DNA of 64,000 nucleotides from Pseudomonadota bacterium (GTDB lineage: Bacteria; Pseudomonadota; Gammaproteobacteria; Pseudomonadales; Pseudomonadaceae). Of the stretch, positions 25,669 to 34,612 are shown one piece after another. Both the position numbers and the translations under genes were made by a program. The stretch is from assembly GCA_023388335.1 (NCBI GenBank), contig JAEWGL010000212.1, positions 1 through 64,000 on the forward strand, written 5' to 3'. How positions within the stretch are numbered: the stretch's first letter is position 1; each line of letters opens with the position of its first letter. The notes beneath the pieces were generated by a model. It was not told the DNA's origin and ran no database searches. It saw nothing but the letters and a program-made list of their open reading frames with translations.

Positions 25669-27285
25669 ATGAGCCAACAATTCCAACATGATGTCCTGGT
25701 GATCGGCAGCGGAGCCGCCGGCCTCAGCCTGGCACTCAATCTCCCCGCCCATCTGCGTATTGCCGTGCTGAGCAAGGGCGACCTGGCCAACGGTTCGACG
25801 TTCTGGGCCCAGGGCGGGGTCGCCGCCGTGCTCGACGATGCCGATACCGTGCAGTCGCATGTCGAGGACACGCTCAATGCCGGTGGTGGCCTGTGCCACG
25901 AGGACGCGGTGCGCTTTACCGTGGAGCACAGCCGCGAGGCCATCCAGTGGCTGATCGACCAGGGCGTGCCCTTTACCCGCGATGAGCAGCACAAGGTCGA
26001 CGACCGCAGCTTCGAGTTCCACCTGACCCGCGAGGGCGGCCATAGCCATCGGCGCATCATCCATGCCGCCGATGCCACGGGCGCGGCGATCTTCACCACC
26101 TTGCTGGATCAGGCGCGCCAACGCCGGAACATCGAGCTGCTGGAGCAACGGGTGGCGGTTGACCTGATTACCGAGCGGCGCTTGGGCCAGGACGGCGACC
26201 GCTGCCTCGGCGCCTATGTACTCAACCGTACCACGGGCGAGGTCGACACCTATGGCGCGCGTTTTTGCGTGCTGGCCACCGGCGGCGCGGCCAAGGTCTA
26301 TCTCTATACCAGCAATCCCGACGGCGCTTGCGGCGACGGCATTGCCATGGCCTGGCGCGCTGGCTGCCGGGTGGCCAATCTGGAATTCAACCAGTTCCAC
26401 CCCACTTGCCTGTATCACCCACAAGCCAAGAGCTTCCTGATCACCGAGGCACTGCGCGGCGAAGGCGCCCTGCTGCGCCTGCCCAATGGCGAACGTTTCA
26501 TGCCGCGTTTCGACCCGCGCGAGGAGCTGGCGCCGCGTGACATCGTCGCCCGCGCCATCGACCATGAGATGAAACGCCTGGGCGTGGACTGCGTGTACCT
26601 GGATATCAGCCACAAGCCGGCCGACTTCATCAAGCATCACTTTCCCACGGTCTACGAGCGCTGTCTGGCCTTCGGCATCGACATCACCCGCGAGCCGATC
26701 CCGGTGGTGCCTGCCGCCCACTACACCTGTGGCGGGGTGATGGTCGACGACTGCGGCCACACCGACGTGCCCGGCCTCTACGCCATCGGCGAAACCAGCT
26801 TCACCGGCCTGCACGGCGCCAACCGCATGGCCAGCAACTCGCTACTGGAGTGCTTTGTCTATGGCCGTGCCGCCGCCGCCGACATCGAGGCGCAGCTTGA
26901 CCAGGTGGACATGCCTCATGCCCTGCCCTGCTGGGATGCCAGCCAGGTCACCGACTCGGACGAAGACGTGATCATCGCGCACAACTGGGACGAGCTGCGC
27001 CGTTTCATGTGGGACTACGTGGGCATCGTGCGCACCAACAAGCGCCTGCAGCGTGCCGAGCACCGCGTCCGCCTGCTGCTGGACGAGATCGATGAGTTCT
27101 ACAGCAACTACAAGGTCAGCCGCGACCTGATCGAGCTGCGCAACCTGGCCCAGGTGGCCGAGCTGATGATCCGCTCGGCCATGCAACGCAAGGAAAGCCG
27201 CGGCCTGCATTACACGCTGGACTACCCCGGCATGCTGCCCGAGGCCCGTGACACTATTGTGCAGCCGCCCACCTACGCCGACTGA
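25669..27285 (+). CDS. nadB: L-aspartate oxidase
   Basis: A 538-residue flavoenzyme that oxidises aspartate to iminoaspartate, the first step of NAD synthesis. FAD motif DVLVIGSGAAGLSLALNLPA at the N-terminus, the conserved TFWAQGGVAAV, and the substrate region HYTCGGVMVDDCGHTDVPGL. It diverges from algU, as in other pseudomonads. Its last 32 bases overlap the end of the convergent ygfX gene. Confidence 0.97.
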   Translation: MSQQFQHDVLVIGSGAAGLSLALNLPAHLRIAVLSKGDLANGSTFWAQGGVAAVLDDADTVQSHVEDTLNAGGGLCHEDAVRFTVEHSREAIQWLIDQGVPFTRDEQHKVDDRSFEFHLTREGGHSHRRIIHAADATGAAIFTTLLDQARQRRNIELLEQRVAVDLITERRLGQDGDRCLGAYVLNRTTGEVDTYGARFCVLATGGAAKVYLYTSNPDGACGDGIAMAWRAGCRVANLEFNQFHPTCLYHPQAKSFLITEALRGEGALLRLPNGERFMPRFDPREELAPRDIVARAIDHEMKRLGVDCVYLDISHKPADFIKHHFPTVYERCLAFGIDITREPIPVVPAAHYTCGGVMVDDCGHTDVPGLYAIGETSFTGLHGANRMASNSLLECFVYGRAAAADIEAQLDQVDMPHALPCWDASQVTDSDEDVIIAHNWDELRRFMWDYVGIVRTNKRLQRAEHRVRLLLDEIDEFYSNYKVSRDLIELRNLAQVAELMIRSAMQRKESRGLHYTLDYPGMLPEARDTIVQPPTYAD

Positions 27286-27706
27286 ACTTCAGTCGCAGGC
27301 GCAAGCGCCGGTGCTGTTCCGGCGCCAGTGCGTCGCTGGGAATGCACTGGGTCTGGCCCAGGCGCCGCCCCTGGCGCACGCAGCGCAGGACCACCATAGC
27401 GGGCAGTGCCACGCTGTCGCGGCACAGCCGCGCCGGCTGCCAGCCGTGGGCACGGCTGAACAGCTGCCAGCCACGTGGGCCGCGGCGCAGGCCGGTGATG
27501 GCCTCAGGGTGCGTCAGCAGAATACGCCGAGGAATGACCCATGCAGCGTGGGCCAGGCATAGCGAAACCAATGATAGGCGCAGCCACCAGGGAACGGCGC
27601 TTGCCCACAGCACCAGGCCACTGAGTGCCTGGCACGTCAGGTAGACCGTCAGCAGATGGCGCGAGCCCTGCCAACGGCACTCGAAATGCTCACTTGGGCT
27701 GGACAC
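27254..27706 (-). CDS. ygfX: YgfX-like membrane protein (SdhE partner)
   Basis: A 150-residue protein with two adjacent hydrophobic segments near the N-terminus (LTVYLTCQALSGLVLWASAV and PWWLRLSLVSLCLAHAAWVI) followed by a basic cytoplasmic region. This is the layout of YgfX (CptA), proposed as a toxin-like partner of SdhE in E. coli. The gene overlaps the end of sdhE by 17 bp and overlaps nadB convergently by 32 bp. Sequence conservation in this family is low, so the call leans on layout and position. Confidence 0.75.
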   Translation of the reverse strand: MSSPSEHFECRWQGSRHLLTVYLTCQALSGLVLWASAVPWWLRLSLVSLCLAHAAWVIPRRILLTHPEAITGLRRGPRGWQLFSRAHGWQPARLCRDSVALPAMVVLRCVRQGRRLGQTQCIPSDALAPEQHRRLRLRLKFSRRRWAAAQ

Positions 27707-27944
27707 GGTCCAGGATGATGCGAACCATGCGCTGCAGCTCGGGGTCTTCGGACTCGGCGCGCTCCATGAACCAGCCGAACATGTCCTGATCCTCGCAGGT
27801 CAGCAGACGGCGATACAGTTCGCGGTCGGCCTCGCCCAGATGCGGGTAGACCTCCAGGGTGAACGGCACCAGCAGGACGTCCAGCTCCAGCATGCCGCGG
27901 CGGCTGTGCCAGAAAAGCCGGTTGATTTCAGATTGTTCGACCAT
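27690..27944 (-). CDS. sdhE: FAD assembly factor SdhE
   Basis: An 84-residue protein that promotes covalent flavinylation of succinate dehydrogenase. The RGxxE motif is seen in HSRRGMLELDVLL, and DREYRRLL-type helices follow (ADRELYRRLLTCEDQDMFGWFM). Length is standard for SdhE (YgfY). It is the first gene of the sdhE-ygfX pair and diverges from ygfZ, another factor for cofactor-containing enzymes. Confidence 0.93.
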   Translation of the reverse strand: MVEQSEINRLFWHSRRGMLELDVLLVPFTLEVYPHLGEADRELYRRLLTCEDQDMFGWFMERAESEDPELQRMVRIILDRVQPK

Positions 27945-28126
27945 GGGGCCCTCCTCGAATGGCCGGCCAGTATACAGCGACGCGGCAAAGGCGACACGCG
28001 GCGTTGGTCGAGCTCTGTTGCCATTTCATCCAGCGGCGCCACCAGGGCCGGCATTCCCTGCCGACCTACCTATTTTGTCATCAGCGTTCTATCATGGGCC
28101 CCAGTCTTTACCACCTGCGATGACCC

Positions 28127-29068
28127 ATGGCCGATTCCGCTTTCTTCTGCCCCCTGTCCCACGAGGGCATCCTCGCTGTCCGCGGCTCCGATGCTGGCAA
28201 GTTCCTGCAGGGTCAGCTGACCTGCAACATCAACTACCTCAGCCTTGAGCACGCCAGCCTCGGTGCCCGCTGCATGGTCAAGGGCCGCATGCAATCGAGC
28301 TTTCGCATCCTGCCCGAAGGCAACGGCTTGCTCCTGGCCATGGCCAGCGAGCTGCTCGAGGCGCAACTGGCCGACCTGAAGAAATACGCCGTGTTCTCCA
28401 AGGCCACCCTGGCCGACGAGAGTTCGGCCTGGGCGCGTTTCGGCCTGCAGCACGCCGATGCCGCCCTGCAGGCGCTGGGCGTGGGCGTGCCGGCCGGCGT
28501 CGGCGCCACGTTGCGTCATGATGGCCTTATCGCCATTGGTGTCTCTGAAGGCCGCGTGGAGCTCTGGGCGCCCGCCGAGCAGGCTGAGGCTGTGCGCGCG
28601 GCCCTCGCCGCACGGCTGCCCGAAGCGGGTCTGGACGCATGGCTGCTGGGCCAGATTCGCGCCGGCATCGGCCAGGTCACTGGCCCGACCCGCGAACTGT
28701 TCATCCCGCAGATGATCAACCTGCAGGCCGTTGGCGGCGTCAGCTTCAAGAAGGGCTGCTACACCGGCCAGGAAATCGTCGCCCGCATGCAATACCTGGG
28801 CAAGCTCAAGCGCCGTCAGTACCGCCTGGCGCTCGCCGAGGCCCAGGTGCCTGCCGCGGGGAGTGAAATCTTCTCGCCGACCCACGGCTCGTCCGTGGGT
28901 GAAGTGGTGATTGCCGCACGTGCCGGGCAGGGCTGCGAGCTGCTCGCGGTGCTGACCGCCGACGCCGTGCACGACGATAATCTGCACTTGGGCAGCCTCG
29001 ACGGTCCACGCCTGGAACTGCTGTCCCTGCCCTATGAACTGGACCGCGACCGGGAAATCCAGCGCTGA
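28127..29068 (+). CDS. ygfZ: Folate-binding protein YgfZ (Fe-S enzyme maintenance)
   Basis: A 313-residue GcvT-related protein that uses folate to maintain certain Fe-S enzymes such as MiaB. The family signature with the key cysteine, KKGCYTGQEIVARMQYLGK, is intact near residue 208-226. The N-terminus includes GILAVRGSDAGKFLQGQLTCN, also diagnostic. A GC-rich stem (CCCCGCCCTTCGGGTGGGG) follows the stop before the HDOD gene and may end or attenuate transcription. Confidence 0.94.
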   Translation: MADSAFFCPLSHEGILAVRGSDAGKFLQGQLTCNINYLSLEHASLGARCMVKGRMQSSFRILPEGNGLLLAMASELLEAQLADLKKYAVFSKATLADESSAWARFGLQHADAALQALGVGVPAGVGATLRHDGLIAIGVSEGRVELWAPAEQAEAVRAALAARLPEAGLDAWLLGQIRAGIGQVTGPTRELFIPQMINLQAVGGVSFKKGCYTGQEIVARMQYLGKLKRRQYRLALAEAQVPAAGSEIFSPTHGSSVGEVVIAARAGQGCELLAVLTADAVHDDNLHLGSLDGPRLELLSLPYELDRDREIQR

Positions 29069-29123
29069 CCAGCCTGCCCCGCCCTTCGGGTGGGGCCGCC
29101 TTGCCATTGCGGTAGAAAAGCCC

Positions 29124-29942
29124 ATGAACACGCTGGCCAAGAGGGTTCAGGCACAATTGCTCGATGCCATCGAGAATGACGACCTGTTCCTGCCGACCCT
29201 GCCCGAAGTCGCCCTGAGCATCCGCGAAGCCGCCGAAGACACCGAGATCAGCGTCGGCGCCCTGAGCAAGATCATCGGCCGCGACGCCGCCCTGTCGGCA
29301 CGCCTGATCAAGGTGGTCAACAGTCCGCTGCTGCGTGCCTCGGTGGACGTCACCAACCTGCACACCGCACTTACCCGCCTGGGCATCAATTACAGCTGCA
29401 ACCTGGCCATCGGCCTGGTGATCGAGCAAATCTTCCATGCCCGCTCGCCAGCGGTGGAGCAGAAGCTACGCAAGGTCTGGGCCCATAGCCTGGAGGTCGC
29501 GGGCATCAGCTACGCGCTCAGCCGATGCTACACCTCGCTCAAGCCCGACCAAGCGGCCCTCGGTGGCCTGGTCCACCAGATCGGCGCCCTGCCGGTGTTT
29601 ATCTACGCCGAAGAGTACAACGAGCTGCTCGCGGACCCCCTGTGCCTGCATTACGTGATCGAGCAGATCCAGCCGGTGCTGGGCGACAAGATCCTCGGCG
29701 CATGGCAGTTCCCGGCACAGCTGGCCAGCCTGCCCAGCCAGGTGCAGGACCTGAATCGGCGGACCGACCAGGTCGACTACATCGACATTGTGCCGATCGC
29801 CTGCTGCCTGAGCAGCAACCACCGCGACCGCTCCCTCGCAACCTTGCCGGCCTACCACCACCTTGGCCTGCCATACGGCACCGAACTGCAGGCAGCCGAC
29901 CTGCTCGACGCACGGGCGATGTTCAGCCAGTCCTCGCCCTGA
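29124..29942 (+). CDS. HDOD-domain protein
   Basis: A 272-residue protein made of one HDOD domain, related to HD phosphohydrolases but usually without full metal ligands and often linked to signalling. Hallmarks include LPTLPEVALSIREAAEDTE, LSKIIGRDAALSARLIKVVN and the later WAHSLEVAGISYALSRCY. The ATG at 29124 is chosen because the upstream part of the longer frame lies within ygfZ and the hairpin. Its 3' end overlaps the convergent sensor kinase gene by 20 bp. The signal or partner is unknown. Confidence 0.9.
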   Translation: MNTLAKRVQAQLLDAIENDDLFLPTLPEVALSIREAAEDTEISVGALSKIIGRDAALSARLIKVVNSPLLRASVDVTNLHTALTRLGINYSCNLAIGLVIEQIFHARSPAVEQKLRKVWAHSLEVAGISYALSRCYTSLKPDQAALGGLVHQIGALPVFIYAEEYNELLADPLCLHYVIEQIQPVLGDKILGAWQFPAQLASLPSQVQDLNRRTDQVDYIDIVPIACCLSSNHRDRSLATLPAYHHLGLPYGTELQAADLLDARAMFSQSSP

Positions 29943-31347
29943 TTGCGGTAGCCATGCTGTACTCATCCGGATCAGCGATGAAGCTGACCCGCACCTTCAA
30001 ACCTGCACCCTCCCCATCATGCAGACTGATCTGCGCCAGGTGGGCGCGGCAGATCTCGCCGACGATCGCCAGCCCCAAACCGGTGCCCTGTGCCCCACGC
30101 CGGTAGAAGCGCTCGAACACGCGATCACGTTCCTCCTCGGGAATCCCTGGACCGTCGTCCTCGACCTCGAGCGTCGCTGGCGCCAGCACCCGCAGGATCA
30201 CATTGCCGCCCTTGGGCGTATGGGCCAAGGCGTTGTCCACCAGGTTGCTGAGCAATTCGTTGAGCAGGGTCGGCTCGCCCTTGAGCCATACCGGCATCTC
30301 GGCTTCCAAGGCCAGGGCCACGCCCCGGGCATGGGCCAGGGGTGCCATGGCCATGCCCAATTCGCGGGCCAGCTGGCTGAGGTCCAGCCGTTGCGCGCCA
30401 CCCTCGGCGATGGCACGCGCGCCGTTCTCCACCCGCGCCAGCGACAGCAACTGGTTAGCCAGATGGGTCAGGCGATCGGTGCCTTGGGCCGCCGACGCCA
30501 GGGTCTGGCGCCATTGCTCGGCATCGTTCGAGCGCAGGCCCAGCTCGACCCTGGCCTTGAGCGCCGCCAACGGCGTGCGCAGCTCATGGGCGGCGTCGGC
30601 GATGAACTGCGCCTGACGCTCGAATTGCTCGCGCAAGCGCTCGGTAAAGTGGTTGAGGGAACGTACCAGCGGCACCAGTTCGCGCTGCACCTGCACCACC
30701 GGCAAGGCACGCAGGTCGTCCGGCTGGCGCTCCTCCACGGCGCTGCGCAGGCGTTCCAGCGGACGCAGGGCAGCGCTGACGGCGAACCACACCAGCAACA
30801 GCGCGCCCAGGGCGAGCATGCCCAGGCGCAACAATGTATCGGCCATCAGGCTGCGGGCCATGCTCACGCGCGCTTCGTCGGTCTCGGCCACGCGGATCTC
30901 GGCCATGCCGTTCATGTTCGGCTCGCTGACTGGCTTGAGCAAACTGACCACCCGCACGTTCTGGCCCAGGTAGATGCCATCGTAGAAGCTCGCCAGGGCC
31001 GGGTAATCGTCGGTGCGCGGCGTGCCGCGGGGCGGCGGTGGGAGGTTCTCGTAGCCGGAGATCAGCCGCTGGTGGATATCATTGACCTGGTAGTAGATGC
31101 GCCCGGCACTGTCGTAGGCAAAGGTGTCCAGGGCCACATAGGGTACATCGGCGCTCAAGGTGCCGTCGCGCTGCGACAGGCCCGCGGCAATGGTGCGTGC
31201 CGATGCCAGCAGGGTGCGGTCATAGGCGGTATCGGCGGCCTCGCGGCCGTTCCAGTAGGCGCTCAGGCCACTGGCGAGCATCAGCATCACCAACAGCAGC
31301 GCCAGGTTCCAGAGCAACCGCCCGCGCAGACTGTCGTTGTCACGCAT
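29923..31347 (-). CDS. tctE: Sensor histidine kinase TctE
   Basis: A 474-residue membrane kinase for tricarboxylate uptake control. An N-terminal membrane segment (about 10-30), a periplasmic sensor of about 130 residues, a second segment (about 160-180) and a HAMP linker precede the dimerisation helix with the phospho-acceptor in FIADAAHELRTPLAALKARV. ATP-binding boxes include NLVDNALAHTPKGGNV and DDGPGIP, GTGLGLAIV. The start at 31347 overlaps the tctD stop by 8 bp (ATGCGTGA). It is adjacent to the divergent opdH-tctCBA operon that it should control. Confidence 0.9.
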   Translation of the reverse strand: MRDNDSLRGRLLWNLALLLVMLMLASGLSAYWNGREAADTAYDRTLLASARTIAAGLSQRDGTLSADVPYVALDTFAYDSAGRIYYQVNDIHQRLISGYENLPPPPRGTPRTDDYPALASFYDGIYLGQNVRVVSLLKPVSEPNMNGMAEIRVAETDEARVSMARSLMADTLLRLGMLALGALLLVWFAVSAALRPLERLRSAVEERQPDDLRALPVVQVQRELVPLVRSLNHFTERLREQFERQAQFIADAAHELRTPLAALKARVELGLRSNDAEQWRQTLASAAQGTDRLTHLANQLLSLARVENGARAIAEGGAQRLDLSQLARELGMAMAPLAHARGVALALEAEMPVWLKGEPTLLNELLSNLVDNALAHTPKGGNVILRVLAPATLEVEDDGPGIPEEERDRVFERFYRRGAQGTGLGLAIVGEICRAHLAQISLHDGEGAGLKVRVSFIADPDEYSMATAIRARTG

Positions 31348-32011
31348 CGCGGTGTTCGAGCAGGTAGCCAAGCCCTCGGAAGGTGACGATGGCCACTGCG
31401 TGGCCGTCGAGCTTCTTGCGCAGGCGATGGATATAGATCTCGATGGCGTCCGGGCTGGCTTCCTCGTCCAGGCCGAACACCTGGGCGGCCAACTGCTCCT
31501 TGCTCATCACCCGTCCGGGACGGGCGATCAGGGCTTCGAGCACGCTCTGCTCGCGTGAGGTCAGGGCCAACAACTCGTCGCCGAGGCTGAAGCGCCGGGT
31601 GTCGAGGTCGTATATCAGCGGGCCGCAGCGCTGCTGACGCTCGCCTCCGAGCACACTGCGCCGCAGCAGGGCCTTGACCCGAGCCTCCAGCTCGGTCAGC
31701 TCGAACGGCTTGGCCAGGTAATCGTCGGCACCCAGGTTCAGGCCATGCACCCGGTCCTTCACGTCACTGCGTGCGGTCAGCATCAACACTGGCAGCGTCT
31801 TGCCGCGAGCGCGCAGGCGTGCAAGCACCTCGAAGCCGTCCATGCGCGGCAAGCCGACATCGAGCACGGCCACGGCATAGTCCTCGCTGGCCAAGGCCAG
31901 GTCGGCCGCCACGCCATCGTGCAGCACGTCAACGTTCAGGCCAGTGCTTTTCAGGGCCTGGGCCACGCTTTCTGCCAGTTGCAGATGGTCTTCGACCAGC
32001 AGCACACGCAT
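31340..32011 (-). CDS. tctD: Response regulator TctD (OmpR family)
   Basis: A 223-residue OmpR-family activator. The receiver has acidic pocket VEDH and phospho-acceptor Asp51 (VAVLDVGLPRMDGF), Lys in LAKPFEL; the winged-helix domain ends with IEIYIHRLRKKLDG and the FRGLGYLLE signature. The ATG at 32011 has GGGGAG 7 bases upstream; the extension to 32134 lies in the regulatory region and is rejected. It diverges from opdH, with candidate binding repeats between them. Confidence 0.93.
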   Translation of the reverse strand: MRVLLVEDHLQLAESVAQALKSTGLNVDVLHDGVAADLALASEDYAVAVLDVGLPRMDGFEVLARLRARGKTLPVLMLTARSDVKDRVHGLNLGADDYLAKPFELTELEARVKALLRRSVLGGERQQRCGPLIYDLDTRRFSLGDELLALTSREQSVLEALIARPGRVMSKEQLAAQVFGLDEEASPDAIEIYIHRLRKKLDGHAVAIVTFRGLGYLLEHRDA

Positions 32012-32089
32012 TGATTTCTCCCCGTCAGGGTCTGGGTCAGTGGCGCGGAGTGTACCGCCGTCAGGCCACCTGTGGAGCCCTTTGCAACA

Positions 32090-32121
32090 AACCTTTCGTG
32101 TTGAAAGGTTGGTGAAAGGTT
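32090..32121. promoter_or_regulatory. Candidate TctD operator (GAAAGGTT repeats)
   Basis: GAAAGGTT occurs at 32103-32110 and 32114-32121, direct repeats spaced 11 bp as OmpR-family regulators prefer, and inverted as AACCTTTC at 32090-32097. All lie in the tctD-opdH divergent promoter region. Confidence 0.5.
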
Positions 32122-32183
32122 CGTTACCTAGCATTTCTTCACGGCTGATTATGCGCCGAAAAAAGCACTACAAAAGTGCAACC

Positions 32184-32199
32184 AATAAGAACAATAACG
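32184..32199 (+). promoter_or_regulatory. Crc/Hfq-type CA motif near the opdH start
   Basis: AATAAGAA (32184-32191) fits the AANAANAA catabolite-activity motif recognised by Hfq-Crc and is followed by ACAATAACGGAG, which contains the likely ribosome binding site of opdH. Translational repression by Crc is inferred. Confidence 0.45.
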
Positions 32200-32212
32200 G
32201 AGTCACTCGACG

Positions 32213-33502
32213 ATGCTGTCCATGCAGCCGCAGGCGTACGCGCCTATCCGACGTTCGCCTAACCGCCCTTGCGCCGTTGTCAGCGCCTTCGCCCTTGCCG
32301 GTGTTGCCCCGCTGAGCCAGGCCGCCTTCCTCGAAGACAGTACGGCCACCTTCGAAACCCGCAACATGTACTTCAACCGCGACTTCCGCGACGGGACCAG
32401 CAGCCAGCAGTCCAAGCGCGACGAGTGGGCGCAGGGTTTGATGCTCAATTTCGAGTCCGGCTACACCGACGGCACCGTGGGCTTTGGCCTGGATGCCTTG
32501 GGCATGCTCGGCATCAAGCTCGATTCCAGCCCCGACCGTAGCGGCACCGGCCTGCTGCCGACCCACGATGACGGCAGGGCCGCCGACGAGTACTCCAAGC
32601 TCGGCCTGACCGGCAAGGTGAAGATTTCCCAGACCGAACTGAAGCTTGGCACGCTGATCCCGGAACTGCCGACCTTGCAGCCCAACGACGGTCGCATCCT
32701 GCCGCAAACCTTCGAGGGTGGCCTGCTGACCTCTCGCGAGATCGCCAACCTGACCTTCACCGGCGGGCGCCTGGAAAAGGCCAAGGACCGGGACAACACC
32801 AACAAGGAAGACATTGCCCTCAACAACAAGAACAGCCGCTTCCTCGGTACCGTGGCAGGCGAGCACTACGACCTGGCAGGCCTTGACTACAGGTTCACCG
32901 AGCGCATCACCGGCAGCTACCACTTCGCCCAGCTCGACGAGGTCTATCGCCAGCATTTCGTCGGTCTGGTCGCCAGCCAGCCGTGGGGGCCAGGCACCTT
33001 CGGCGCCGACCTGCGCCTGTCGGTCAGCGACGACCAGGGCCAGGCCCGCGGCGGACGGATCGACAACACCGCGGCCAACGGCATGTTCAGCTATGCGCTG
33101 GTCGGTCACAAGTTCAGCTTCGCCTACCAGCATCTGTCGGGTGACAGCGCATTCCCCTATATCGATGGCGCCGACCCTTATCTTGTCAACTTCGTACAGA
33201 TCAACGACTTCGCGGGTGCCGACGAGCGCTCATGGCAAGTGCGCTACGACTATAACTTCGCATCCCTCGGCATCCCCGGCCTGACCTTCATGACCCGCTA
33301 CCTGAGCGGTGACAACGTCAGCCTGGCCAATGGCGGCGAAGGCAAGGAGTGGGAACGCAATACCGAGTTCAAGTACGTGGTACAAAGCGGCGCGCTGAAA
33401 AACGTCGCCGTGCGCCTGCGCAACGCCACCTTGCGCTCGAACTTTGCCCGCGACGCCGACGAAGTGCGGCTGCTGGTGAGCTACAGCGTGGCCCTCTGGT
33501 AA
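32213..33502 (+). CDS. opdH: OprD-family tricarboxylate porin (OpdH-like)
   Basis: A 429-residue outer-membrane porin of the OprD family. After a signal sequence ending at about SQAA (residue 38) the mature start AFLEDSTATFETRNMYFNRD is the OprD hallmark; barrel strands continue to the terminal VSYSVALW. In P. aeruginosa OpdH is the cis-aconitate and tricarboxylate porin, encoded beside tctCBA and under TctDE, and this locus has the same arrangement. Substrate is inferred from context. Confidence 0.88.
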   Translation: MLSMQPQAYAPIRRSPNRPCAVVSAFALAGVAPLSQAAFLEDSTATFETRNMYFNRDFRDGTSSQQSKRDEWAQGLMLNFESGYTDGTVGFGLDALGMLGIKLDSSPDRSGTGLLPTHDDGRAADEYSKLGLTGKVKISQTELKLGTLIPELPTLQPNDGRILPQTFEGGLLTSREIANLTFTGGRLEKAKDRDNTNKEDIALNNKNSRFLGTVAGEHYDLAGLDYRFTERITGSYHFAQLDEVYRQHFVGLVASQPWGPGTFGADLRLSVSDDQGQARGGRIDNTAANGMFSYALVGHKFSFAYQHLSGDSAFPYIDGADPYLVNFVQINDFAGADERSWQVRYDYNFASLGIPGLTFMTRYLSGDNVSLANGGEGKEWERNTEFKYVVQSGALKNVAVRLRNATLRSNFARDADEVRLLVSYSVALW

Positions 33503-33504
33503 CC

Positions 33505-33515
33505 AATAACAACAA
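33505..33515 (+). promoter_or_regulatory. Crc/Hfq-type CA motif before tctC
   Basis: AATAACAACAA fits the AANAANAA motif and lies between the opdH stop and the GGAG of tctC. This is a second candidate site for catabolite repression of tricarboxylate uptake. Confidence 0.5.
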
Positions 33516-33531
33516 TGCACGGAGATAGACA

Positions 33532-34512
33532 ATGACCTTTTCACTGCGCCGCCTCGTCCTCGCCACCGGCTGCCTGCTGCTGGCCGGCCATGCCCTCGCT
33601 GGCGAACCCAAGCGCCCCGAATGCATCGCTCCCGCTTCCCCCGGCGGCGGCTTCGACCTGACCTGCAAACTGGTGCAGAGCGCGCTGGTCAACGAGAAGA
33701 TCCTCAGCAAACCCATGCGCGTGACCTACATGCCCGGTGGTGTCGGCGCGGTGGCCTATAACGCCGTGGTCGCCCAGCGTCCGGGCGATGCCGGCACCCT
33801 GGTGGCCTGGTCCAGCGGTTCGCTGCTGAACCTGGCCCAGGGCAAGTTCGGCCGCTTCGATGAAAACGCCGTGCGCTGGCTGGCGGCGGTCGGCACCAGC
33901 TATGGTGCCATCGCGGTGAAGAAGGACTCGCCCTACCAGAACCTCGACGACCTGGTCGCAGCGCTGAAGAAAGACCCGAGCAAGGTGGTGATCGGCTCCG
34001 GCGGCACCGTCGGCAGCCAGGACTGGATGCAGACCGCGCTGATCGCCAAGGCGGCCGGGATCAACCCGCGCGACCTGCGCTACGTGGCCCTGGAAGGCGG
34101 CGGCGAGATTGCCACGGCCCTGCTCGGCGGGCACATCCAGGTCGGCAGCACCGACATCTCCGACTCCATGCCGCATATCCAGAGTGGCGACATGCGCATC
34201 CTCGCGGTGTTCTCCGAGAAACGCCTCGACGAGCCGAAGATGAAAGAGATCCCCACCGCCAAGGAACAGGGCTACGACATCGTCTGGCCAGTGGTCCGCG
34301 GCTTCTACCTGGGGCCAAAGGTCAGCGACGAGGACTACGCCTGGTGGAAGGCTTCGTTCGATACATTGCTGACCTCCGAGGCGTTCGCCAAGCTGCGTGA
34401 CCAGCGCGAGCTGTTCCCCTTCGCCATGACCGGCGAGGAACTGGACACCTACGTGAAGAAGCAGGTCGCCGACTACAAGACCTTGGCCAAGGAATTCGAG
34501 CTGATTCAGTAA
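33532..34512 (+). CDS. tctC: Tricarboxylate-binding periplasmic protein TctC
   Basis: A 326-residue periplasmic binding protein of the tripartite tricarboxylate transporter. Signal peptide with cleavage at ALAG (about 23-24). CIAPASPGGGFDLTCKLVQS and KPMRVTYMPGGVGAVAYNAV are typical ligand-loop segments. It hands citrate or a related acid to TctAB. A hairpin follows before tctB, which may keep tctC mRNA more abundant than the membrane genes. Confidence 0.93.
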   Translation: MTFSLRRLVLATGCLLLAGHALAGEPKRPECIAPASPGGGFDLTCKLVQSALVNEKILSKPMRVTYMPGGVGAVAYNAVVAQRPGDAGTLVAWSSGSLLNLAQGKFGRFDENAVRWLAAVGTSYGAIAVKKDSPYQNLDDLVAALKKDPSKVVIGSGGTVGSQDWMQTALIAKAAGINPRDLRYVALEGGGEIATALLGGHIQVGSTDISDSMPHIQSGDMRILAVFSEKRLDEPKMKEIPTAKEQGYDIVWPVVRGFYLGPKVSDEDYAWWKASFDTLLTSEAFAKLRDQRELFPFAMTGEELDTYVKKQVADYKTLAKEFELIQ

Positions 34513-34550
34513 GCCGTTCTTCGTCGCCTGATCGCGGGCCGCTTGGGAAT

Positions 34551-34581
34551 GAGCTGAGCGCGTCGCATCGAAGCTCAGCTC
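34551..34581 (+). repeat. Hairpin between tctC and tctB
   Basis: Perfect 9-bp inverted repeat GAGCTGAGC / GCTCAGCTC (34551-34559 and 34573-34581) in the 100-bp tctC-tctB gap, without a T-run. A likely mRNA-stability element setting the binding protein above the permease subunits. Confidence 0.5.
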
Positions 34582-34612
34582 AAAGCGCCTGCGTCATCAA
34601 GAGGATTTCAAA

